DNA of 64,000 bases from Plotosus lineatus (taxonomy: Eukaryota; Chordata; Actinopteri; Siluriformes; Plotosidae). Both the position numbers and the translations under genes were made by a program. Under the pieces are notes generated by a model, which was given only the letters and a program-made list of their open reading frames with translations, was not told the DNA's origin and searched no databases. Location: the NCBI GenBank assembly GCA_024760905.1, contig CM045733.1, positions 21,145,001 through 21,209,000 on the forward strand, written 5' to 3'. Numbering within the stretch: the stretch's first letter is position 1; each line of letters opens with the position of its first letter. Below, one piece after another: positions 55,987 to 64,000 of this stretch.

Positions 55987-56395
55987 TAAATATATATAAA
56001 TTTATATATATATAAAATTTTGGCCTGAGGAGGAATACCTTTGGAATTGTACGAGGGACACGTAAGATGACGGAATGACTGAGGAATGTTGGAGGATGAC
56101 TACGGTTTGCTTCCGCGAGTCTGCCGGGCTCCAGTGAAATGGGGGTATAAATAACAACTTTTTTCTCAAGTGTAAAAATAATAAAATATATTTTTTATAG
56201 ATTTTATTTTATTTTCAAGGCTCATTGGACCTCATATACTAAACATTCTTAGTAACAAATTTATAACTAACTCTCAATTCTGCACTTTTCTGACATTCAG
56301 TGGTGGCTATCCTCATGATGAACTTTGACATACACATACAAATTTAGTACATTATTTTGTTGACAAGTTAGGTTAAAAAAATCCCAAGAGGTCAA
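55987..56395. other. AT-rich spacer
   Basis: Short (TA)-rich stretch at 55985-56020, otherwise nothing recognised. Confidence 0.4.
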
Positions 56396-56396
56396 G

Positions 56397-56612
56397 GGCA
56401 TAGGTGACCCAGTGGTATGGTAGATTACTGCTAGGATACTGAACAGAGGATAAGGGGTTCAGGCCCTACTATCACTGCTACATGTTTCTGCCCTGTGATG
56501 ATGGCCTAATGAGCTGTCCAGGGTGTACTCTGCCTTGTCTACATACGGCTAAGATGGATGCCAGCCTACTCATGACCCTAATTAGGATTACGTGGCTCAG
56601 AGAATATCATAT
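56397..56612 (+). mobile_element. Diverged SINE with tail B
   Basis: tRNA-like head (CAGTGGTATGGTAGATTAC; GGTTCAGGCCC) directly followed by tail B (GAGCTGTCCAGGGTGTACTC, GGATTACGTGGCTCAGAGAA), without the type I or II body. Confidence 0.65.
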
Positions 56613-56940
56613 CACCAACTACCATATCAATACCATTCAGATATACTTCAGTCACTAAATTAATTTTTATCCTATGCTTGCATATTGGGACAACTGTGTT
56701 TAAATAGCCTAGCCAAACTATGATCATAGCTCAACAAATCTGTGCATGTAAACAAATCAATTAAAAAAAGTTTTTAATTTTGGGTTCAACCACACTTTTT
56801 ATTTCTCCATAACTCTACTGAATATATTATTTGAAAGTTGCAATCTGCAACAGAATGTATATTTTAGAGGACGTAAAATTCTTCCTCCTCTCAGATTCCT
56901 GCACTTTACCTGGATTTGTAGCTTTACAACTGTTTCTGTC
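56613..56940. other. AT-rich spacer
   Basis: Nothing recognised before the LINE. Confidence 0.4.
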
Positions 56941-58079
56941 TTAATCAAACATCAGGCACATGCAAAGTGTGCTAAAACTGTCTCAGACTACAAAGCAAAG
57001 AGTCTCAACATGGGAGAACTGACTGCTTTTTTACATGATGAGCTGAACACCTTCTATGCCTGCTGTGAGAACCACAGGAAGCCAGAATTTCTGTCAGAGG
57101 AGGACAGCTGTCTTGTTTTATCCCTCAGGCAGACATATAAATACGTAAAAAAGTAAATACATGGAAATATCCTGGACTGGACAACTTCCCATGTCTAATT
57201 CTCAAAGCATGTTCTCAAGAATGAACAGATGTCCTCACAGACATTTTTAACCTTTAAAAGCGAACCACCACCATCCTTGTCCCAAAGAAACCTAATGTAA
57301 GCTGCCTCAATGACTATCACAAAGTAGCAGTGACATCTGTCATCATGAAGTGCTTTTAGCATAAAGTCAAAGCTCACATCAGCTCTTCACTGTCTGCTAC
57401 CCTTGATCAGTTTCTGTTCACCGACAGGTCAAACAGATCCACAGATGATGCAAAAGCATTGCTTCTGCACACTGTCCTTTCACACCTTTACTACAAGAAC
57501 ACTTATACGCGGATGCTGTTCATTGCATACAAATCGACTTTCAGCACTATAATCCCATCCAGGCTGGTCATGAAGCTCCAGGATCTGCACATCACTTTCT
57601 TCTTATGAAACTGGATCCTGGACTTCTTGACTGGCAGATCAAAGCTGAAGTAGATCAGCGGTGTGATGTAATCCACACTGACATTCGGCAGTGGTGTCCT
57701 TCGGGGATGTGTGCTCAGCCTGCTGCTGTATACCCTGTTCACCCACAACTGTATACCCACACAACTCCAAAACCATCAACAAATTTTAAGAAGACTCCAC
57801 TCATCTATATGTCATCATCTGTATTTCATCAGCTGTATTTAGATAGAAATAAGTCTGCTCACAGTGTAGAAGCCAGAGCCCTGACATTATGATGCCTGGC
57901 CAACAATCTGCTGCTCAACATCCACAAGACCAATTGTGGTCAACCATTTTGGACTACAGAAGACTGTACAACCCTATCCACATTGAGGGGACACAAGTAA
58001 AGAGAGTCAGTTGCTAGAACAGCTCATCAGGTTTGGCATGGACTCCAGAATGATCACCAACTTTGACTGATCTTCCTCT

Positions 58080-58152
58080 TCCTCTTCTTCTTCTTCTTCT
58101 TCTTCTTCTTCTTCTTCTACTTCTTCTTCTTCTTCTACTTCTTCTTCTTCTT
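58080..58152. repeat. (CTT)n array, expanded RTE tail
   Basis: Imperfect CTT units directly at the RTE 3' end, inside the target duplication, so the array grew from the element's own tail. Confidence 0.9.
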
Positions 58153-58740
58153 TTCCTTTCGCTGTTCCCTTCAGTGGTCGCCACAGTGAATGATCTGCCT
58201 CCATCTCACCCTATTCTCTGCATCGTCTACTCTTATTCCAACTACCTTCATGTTCTCCTTCAGCACATCCGTAAATTTTCTCTTTGGTCTTCCTCTGGGC
58301 CTTCTGCCTGGTATTTCTAACCTCAGCTTCCCACTACCAATAGACTCACTATCCCTCTTGTGTACATGACCAAACCATCTCAATCTAGCCTCTCTGACTT
58401 TGTCTCCAAAACATCTAACATGTGCTGTCCCTCTTATGTACTCATTCCTGATTCTATCTATCCTCGTTACTCCCAAAATGAACTTCAACATTTTGATCTC
58501 TGTTACCTCCAGCTGCCTCCTGTCTTTTCCCCAGTGCCACTGTTTCTAAACCATACAACATCACTGGCCGCAACACCGTCTTGTACATTTTACCTTTCAT
58601 TCTTGCAGATACCTTCCTATCACACATCACACTGGACACGTTTCTCCAACCATTCCAATCTGTCTGCATACGCTCCTTCACGTCTTTTCCACACTCTCCA
58701 TTGCTCTGGATTGTTGAGCCTTCCTTATCTCTGCTCCGTG

Positions 58741-59172
58741 TTACCTCACCATTTTTCTTGGGTCCTTCTTATTCACACACATGTATTCTGTTTTACTGAG
58801 GCTAACCTTCATTCCTCTCCTTTCCAGGGCATACCTCCACCTCTCTAGATTTTTCTGCATTTGTTCTCTGCTCTCACTACAGATCACAATGTCATCCGCA
58901 AACATCATAGTCCACAGAGATTCTTGTCTAACCTCGTCTGTCAGCCTGTCCATCACCATAGCAAATAAGAAGGGGCTCAGAGCTGACCCTTGATGCAGTC
59001 CCACCTCCACCTTGAACTCTTCTGTCACACCGACAGCACACCTCACCACTGTCTTACATCTCTCATGCATGTCCTGCACCACTCTAACATACTTCTCCGC
59101 CACTCCAGACTTCCTCATGCAATACCACAGTTCTTCTCTCGGCACCCTGCCATATGCTTTCTCCAGATCCAC
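58741..59172 (-). pseudogene. RTE reverse transcriptase palm (copy 5)
   Basis: A 143-codon frame with the first catalytic Asp (MDLEKAYGRVPREELW), SALSPFLFAMVMDRLTDEV and the FADDIVICSES box. It ends where a 24-nt deletion (relative to copy 1) and a frameshift occur. Upstream, an A-rich indel at about 59218-59232 separates it from the TDAVFAL block; downstream frames 58681-58454 and 58491-58171 carry the thumb and C-terminus. Confidence 0.85.
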
Positions 59173-60600
59173 AAAGGCACAATGCAGCTCCCTCTGACCT
59201 TCTCTGTACTTCTCTATCCTAAAAAAAAACTCAAAGCAAACACTGCATCTGTGGTTCTCTTTCTTGGCATGAGACCAAACTGTTGTTCACAAATGCTGAC
59301 CTCTGCCCTTAGTCTAGCTTCCACTATTCTTTCCCATAACTTTATCGTATGGCTAATCAACTTTATCCCTCTGTAGTTGCCACAACTCTGCACAGCTCCC
59401 TTGTTCTTTAAAATGGGCACTAGCAAACTTCTCCTTCATTCCTCCGGCATACTCTCACTCTCTAAGACCTTGTTGAATGTTCTTGTCGGAAAATCTACTG
59501 CTACCTCTCCTAGACACTCCCATATCTCCACAGGTATGTCATCAGGACCAACTGCCTTTCCACTCTTCATCCTCTTCAATGCCCTCCTCACTTCACCCTT
59601 ACTAATCTTTGCTATTTCCTGATCCTTGATGATCACCACTTCTACTCTTTTTTCTCTCTCATTTTCCTCATTCATCAGCTCTTCAAAGTACTCTTTCCAT
59701 CTTCCCAGCACACTTCTGTCATCAGTCAATACATTTCCCTCTCTGTCCTTAATCACTCTAACTTGCTGCACGTCCTTCCAATCTCTATTTCTCTGCTGTG
59801 CCAACCTGTATAAATTATTTTCTCTCTCTTTTCTTTTCAACAGAGCATGTAAGTCATCATACTGTTTGGCCTTTGACACCGCTACCTTTGCTTTACGCTG
59901 TGTCTCCCAGTACTCCTGTTTACTCTCTTTGGTCTGATCTTTGTCCCACTTCTTCTTAGCTAATCTCTTCCTTTCCCCTTCCAACTTTAACTGATGCACC
60001 ATTGAAAGCATTTTGTCTGCCATCAGTTGTCTGAATCACAACCTGTTGTGAGACTTGTAATGCTCTGGACCAAAAAGTTTTACAGATGGTGGTCAGATCA
60101 GCACAACACATCACCAGAACCTAACTACCAGCTATGCAGGACCTCCATACAGAGCTTTGTATGAGGAAGGTTCAGTGGATCCTCTGTGAGCCTAGCCATC
60201 CCAACGACACACTCTTCACACTTCTACTGTCGGGCAAACAGTACTGGAGCAGTCGGACATGCAAAATCAGGGACAGTTTCTACAAGCAATTATCAGCTGA
60301 CTGAACTGTTGATGTACCACAGAGTCTGCACATGGCACTTTTGCACCCTTATTGTACATACTACACGTGTACACACCATTGCCTCTGCATGACAGCTATT
60401 TTTTTTATTTCTTTAAGTATTCTGTATGTATTTTATTGTATACATATTTTTCAACTTTTTTTAGTTCATATTCTTACTTGTTTCTTCTGTGCAATATTGA
60501 GTGGGCTCTGAGTTCAATAATTTTATTGCAGATAGTAATGCTCCATTGTTACTTGTATATGACAATAATACCTGAAACTTGGATAGCTGTGTGTGCATAC

Positions 60601-61478
60601 AATCCTGTGTCCTTTTATGGGGAATAAGGGGGAGTTTACCCATGATAATTAAAGCAACTTTCAATTTACAAAGAGAGTAGGATATCATCAATCTAAGAAC
60701 AGTATGCAGTAGGGGGAACTTTAGGAATACATCATAAATTTGAAATAGACTTTGCTTACGAATTTTCATAAAAGCAAATTTAGCTTAAGAAGATATTGAT
60801 AAATAAGGCCCACTGTAATTACCATATCTACTGTGTTTGGCAGATAAGGATATAGCTTGAAATAAATTTTCTGTTTGTTTAATGTTAACATAATCACCAA
60901 TGCGACCAGTGCGCAATTGCGCAGTTGCGCAGCTTAGAGGGACCATTGGTCCCTTGTCGAATATTAAGTTGCTCAACGATTTATGAGGCAAAATTAACCG
61001 AGTAAACTATTAGCTGCTGATAAAAAATGTGGGTAAATGCAGTTTACGTGCATTTAGGAAGGACTACAGCACTGATCACTATCAAGTCATGTTTGACCTT
61101 ACTGGAGTCCTTTTTTGTGCATCTCACAGAATCATTTGTATGCCTGAGATTAAGTGCACTTCATTCTCAGTCTGTCCTTTGAGTGTCCATCATTAACACA
61201 GGCCATAGAAGACTGAGAAGTGAGAGTCTGTGTTCCCATTCATTGCATTTACAAATGGCTCTGTAATTTATGTGTTAACAGATCTGTCATACTGGTAATA
61301 TTTGTAAATCAAATTCCACAAAAGACTGAATTTATTCAGAACTGCTTTATTGGGATTTTTTGAAATAGTTAGCAAGAAGCGACACAATTTAAAGCATATT
61401 TTCTTAGCACAAGTACAAGTATTGAGCTTAAACTCTCTCTCGTACTCACACACACATACACACATGCACATGCACTCA

Positions 61479-61480
<2 letters not shown>
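60601..61480. other. Spacer, no gene recognised
   Basis: No domain-bearing frame. A short near-palindromic GCGCAATTGCGCAGTTGCGC lies near 60911. Confidence 0.45.

Positions 61481-61514
<34 letters not shown>
61443..61514. repeat. (CA)n-rich microsatellite
   Basis: Interrupted CA and CTCT units, with a clean (CA)n at 61488-61514. Confidence 0.93.
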
Positions 61515-61518
<4 letters not shown>

Positions 61519-61839
61519 GTTCTGTGATGCTCAGCTCTCACCCTTAGGACACTGAGATTTATGTTAACCAGGTTATACTCATCCAAAAACACAGGCAGAA
61601 ATAAATAACTTGGTCAGGGATTTATTGTTCAACGCTAATGCAGAATTATTTGGTTCAAGACTGTAAGAATGGCGCTTACTTTCACCCAAGTACCAAAATT
61701 TCTACTTTTCAAAATTGTGAAACGCATTTGACAAACTACGTTATGCAAGTTCAGAACCCCTGTTTTAGTACTGACATTGCTGAATTGTTCATGGCTATGT
61801 GCATGACCCCCTCAAAATGATAGATAGATGCATACATTA

Positions 61840-61910
61840 ATATTAGACTTTATTAATTCCAGAGGAAAATTTGCATGTTCCATCAGCATTGCAGTGAAAC
61901 AGCACAGAGT

Positions 61911-61952
<42 letters not shown>

Positions 61953-62080
61953 GCGCGCGCACGCACGCACGCACGCACGCATGCATGCACGCACACGCAA
62001 AAGTGATCCAGTGTCAAAAAAGAAGTAAAGCATGAAGGAACATAAAGCATGAAAGGACAGAAATAAACTGAAAAGACGTG
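61840..62080 (-). mobile_element. LINE 3'UTR fragment (Rex1/L2-like) with microsatellite
   Basis: GACTTTATTAATTCCAGAGG followed by a CATTGCAGTGAAACAGCA-like segment resembles the 3'UTR at 11260-11330 on the minus strand. It is interrupted by the (CA)n/(CG)n array. Identified only by short similarity. Confidence 0.4.
61914..61997. repeat. (CA)n-(CG)n-(CACG)n compound microsatellite
   Basis: (AC)n to 61950, then (GC)n, then (GCAC)n and (GCAT)n; strictly alternating purine-pyrimidine for about 84 bp. Confidence 0.95.
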
Positions 62081-62756
62081 GCTGCGCCACTATAACATTT
62101 CCATATACTTCCCATTTTCTTTAAAACAGTCCTATGCATTTGCCAGTCAGGAGTAGATGGTATGAGTAAGTTTGCATGTAGAATGACTGCAGACATTCAT
62201 CTGAAAAGCTAGTTGTCTTCTTGTGTGTCAGGAGTCAGTTCTTCTTCTCTGATTTTCTCTGACCGCTGTGACACCCTTATCAGCTTTATCTCGACTCTAT
62301 TAGAAGTGAGACCTGGTCTGGCTACTGATGGAATGTGACATTCTTTCTCTGCATTGATTATGGCTGGGGAATAGCATCAGTCCCGCTGTCAGCATGGCAG
62401 GGTCACAACATGGGTGAAAAGGTTGGAGAGTCGTCAGAAATACATTCCCAGCTTCCCTATTTCTTACACATTATGCAGCCTGTCAAGGCTAATGTCTGCT
62501 TCTTTACTCAAGATGCATTTACAATTGGCTCATCTTGTATTCTTCTACAAAATTGTAATTGTTTTATGTTTTTAAATATAGAAGTAATTCACAGAGCATC
62601 TCAAAATTTAGAATCATATACATTTTAAAATAAACTTTAAAATTAACCTAGAGTTGCATATAGTAGAAGAATATATAGGCTGACTCTTTTATGCTGTCTG
62701 AAGCATTTTGCACAAATATCATTCCACTTGATCCCTAGAGGTGAAGGGTTCTGTTC
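62081..62756. other. Spacer, no gene recognised
   Basis: No domain-bearing frame or identified repeat. Confidence 0.4.
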
Positions 62757-63066
62757 GAGATTCATTCATTCATTTTCTGAATCACTTAATCTTAATTAGG
62801 GTCGCAGGGAGGCTGGCGCCCATCTCAGCCGACCCTGGGCGAGGACAGAGTATATGCTGGACAGCTCACAAGGCTATCGCAGAAACACACTGACGGCTAT
62901 GCAGCCGACATTTGACAAAATTCAGCAATGATTATTTTAAATGCTTCACACCATAGACAGTGAGAGACATGGCTGGTCTTTGATAACATAATTAAGTGCA
63001 CTGGGTGATAGCATTGGCAACTGTTGACAGTGGGGCTTGAACCCCTAACCTTAGGATCAGTAATAT
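62757..63066 (-). mobile_element. SINE type I-B, near full length
   Basis: Minus strand: head remnant (GGGGTTCAAGCCCCAC, near 63048-63028), body (GTCTATGGTGTGAAGCATT), then tail B without its middle (AGCTGTCCAGCATATACTCT, GGCGCCAGCC), ending (AATGAATG)n at 62757. Coordinates of the head are approximate. Confidence 0.78.
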
Positions 63067-63480
63067 ATATATACACCTACATCCTGTGGTAAAAGATGTC
63101 TAAACTGATAGGTGTGGCCTCGTCAAAGATTATCATGGAACTACAGAGAAGGCATTATCCAATTATTTGTTCTGGTGTTAGTCAGCTTTGATGCAGAAAT
63201 GAAAGGTTTTCAATCATTTAATCTTGGGACACAATGCTGCAAAATACCTATTAATTCTCCACTACGCACCTCGCTCAGTCACAGGATAAAAGTTCAAAGC
63301 TAATGCTGAGTCATCTTACTCCTCAAAAGAACTTATAAACCAAGTGTTTTTATAGACTTATAGATCCATGTTGGGGTAAGAGATGATCCTGGCATCTTGG
63401 ATTTCCTTGATGTCCCTGGCCACCAGGGTGGATAATTGCTTCTTCGAACCCCTCAGGTTGAAGATTAGACATTCTCAATT
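63067..63480. other. Spacer, no gene recognised
   Basis: No recognised features. Confidence 0.4.
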
Positions 63481-63490
63481 TTCTTCACTG

Positions 63491-63522
<32 letters not shown>
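63491..63522. repeat. Poly(T) tract
   Basis: About 32 T in a row; could be the reverse complement of a retroposon poly(A), but no element is identified on either side. Confidence 0.9.
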
Positions 63523-63526
<4 letters not shown>

Positions 63527-63749
63527 CCAGGACAAGGCCATCTCCAGAGTATTACTTATTCTCCTAGAAAAGAAACAGAAACTATGTATGAAGGCTGAAA
63601 ATGTTTGTTGCAAGTCCGTTCCATATGCTTTCAATGGTATGTAATTGAAGGCTGGCAAATGAGTACGGATCCTGTTAAAATCATCCAAACACTTCAGGCT
63701 TCAATGGCTCCATCTTACTGCTGCTTGATTATGAATTACAACTGACAGT

Positions 63750-64000
63750 TCCATAAATAGCTCCATGGTGTCCGGAATCTAAGGCTGGATGAGGTCCACA
63801 ATGAATATCTCATGGTTCTGTATGCTGTAGGACTGTTTTGGTGGACACATCTCTGCAACATCGTCTGGTCATTGGGTACCGTATCTCTGGATTAGCAAAC
63901 TAAGGTGACAGTTCCTCTTTTAAAAAGGGGGACCAGAGGGTGTGTTCAAACTATAGTAGAATCGCACTCCTCAGCCTGCCCTGGAAATTCTATTCAGGAG
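63750..64000 (+). mobile_element. LINE reverse transcriptase fragment (Rex3/RTE-like), cut by window end
   Basis: The plus-strand reading gives CNIVWSLGTVSLD, then TKVTVPLFKKGDQRVCSNYS and RIALLSLPWKFYSG. VPLFKKGD-x-x-x-CSNYRGI-x-LLSLPGK is the opening RT block of an abundant fish LINE often called Rex3-like. One stop is visible (TAG near 63893). The element continues beyond position 64000. Confidence 0.65.

Larger units (their letters stand above)
58072..59980 (-). mobile_element. RTE-type LINE copy 5, 5'-truncated, with target duplication
   Basis: Minus strand from the linker (RKRLAKKKWDKDQTKESKQ, about 59975) through RT (NYRGIKLISHTIKLWERI, QQFGLMPRKRTTDAVFAL, then 59172-58741 with LEKAYGRVPREELW, LHQGSALSP, FADDIVIC) to RWRQIIHCGDH and the authentic 3' end, with an (AAG)n tail now expanded to (CTT)n on the plus strand (58080-58152). 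The flanks are 58057-58071 and 59981-59995, a 15-bp duplication (CCAACTTTGACTGAT) with one mismatch. It shares a 2-nt frameshifting deletion with copy 1. Confidence 0.92.
56941..60600 (+). mobile_element. CR1/L2/Rex-type LINE, 5'-truncated, split by RTE copy 5
   Basis: Plus strand. RT-linker blocks are at 57000-57110 (MGELTAFLHDELNTFYACCE). RT blocks follow at 57190-57600: codons for KACSQE and [71 protein letters not shown]. The block 57655-57780 is QWCPSGMCAQPAAVYP. Coding resumes after the RTE insertion at 60050-60310 (AMQDLHTELCMRK, EPSHPNDTLFTLLLSGKQYW), and the 3'UTR runs to about 60600. Stops and frameshifts are frequent. Confidence 0.78.

Noticed and set aside
63383..63480. Possible exon (translations on both strands look protein-like)
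   Set aside because: No recognisable family, no clear splice sites, and both strands look equally plausible, so nothing can be supported.

Overview
The window reads as teleost fish nuclear DNA made almost entirely of transposable elements and microsatellites. I find no host protein-coding gene, no rRNA and no free-standing tRNA gene. The fish assignment is an inference from the mix of elements: Tc1-type DD34E transposons, an RTE-type LINE, Rex1/L2-type LINEs, tRNA-derived SINEs whose 3' tails match LINE ends, a Penelope-like element, PIF/Harbinger, pogo/Tigger-like elements, and very long (GT)n, (AT)n, (CT)n and tetranucleotide arrays. The species cannot be read from the sequence.

Layout. 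1-5.2 kb: tetranucleotide array, then a decayed LINE with APE, partial RT and a C-terminal finger, split by unknown DNA. 5.6-6.7 kb: salmonid-type Tc1 relic and a THAP-like fragment. 7.5-18.1 kb: several SINEs, a pogo-like TIR element with an internal hairpin, and a complete but broken Tc1 (15.5-17.3 kb) with a SINE in its end. 18.7-23.8 kb: L2-tailed SINE, Penelope-like RT fragment, two head-to-head RTE LINE copies, and a Penelope-like terminal piece carrying a hammerhead ribozyme motif. 25-31.5 kb: SINEs, a TIR element with a nested SINE, second Tc1 copy. 31.5-42.3 kb: two 3'-truncated RTE copies, a Tigger-like element with a CENP-B-type domain, and a Rex1-like LINE split by an L2 LINE and a SINE. 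42.36-42.65 kb: a 105-bp-arm hairpin carrying two opposed hammerhead motifs. 42.8-44.9 kb: R2/NeSL-type LINE. 45-49.5 kb: mostly featureless apart from TIR elements and an (AT)n array. 50.3-54.4 kb: Harbinger transposon, both TIRs visible, with an RTE copy holding a 747-codon open frame inside it. 54.7-56 kb: third Tc1. 56.9-60.6 kb: CR1/L2/Rex-type LINE split by an RTE copy. 60.6-64 kb: microsatellites, a SINE, and a LINE RT fragment running off the right edge.

How the parts relate. The LINEs supply reverse transcriptase. The SINEs carry 3' ends matching those LINEs: RTE for SINE type I-A, L2 for the SINE at 18.7 kb. This is the expected signature of SINE mobilisation by a partner LINE. The I-A SINE tail looks like the RTE 5'UTR joined directly to the RTE 3' end, the arrangement known for BovA/BovB of ruminants. 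Several target-site duplications are readable, so a relative insertion order can be given. Family names come from recognising motifs by eye; no database search was possible.
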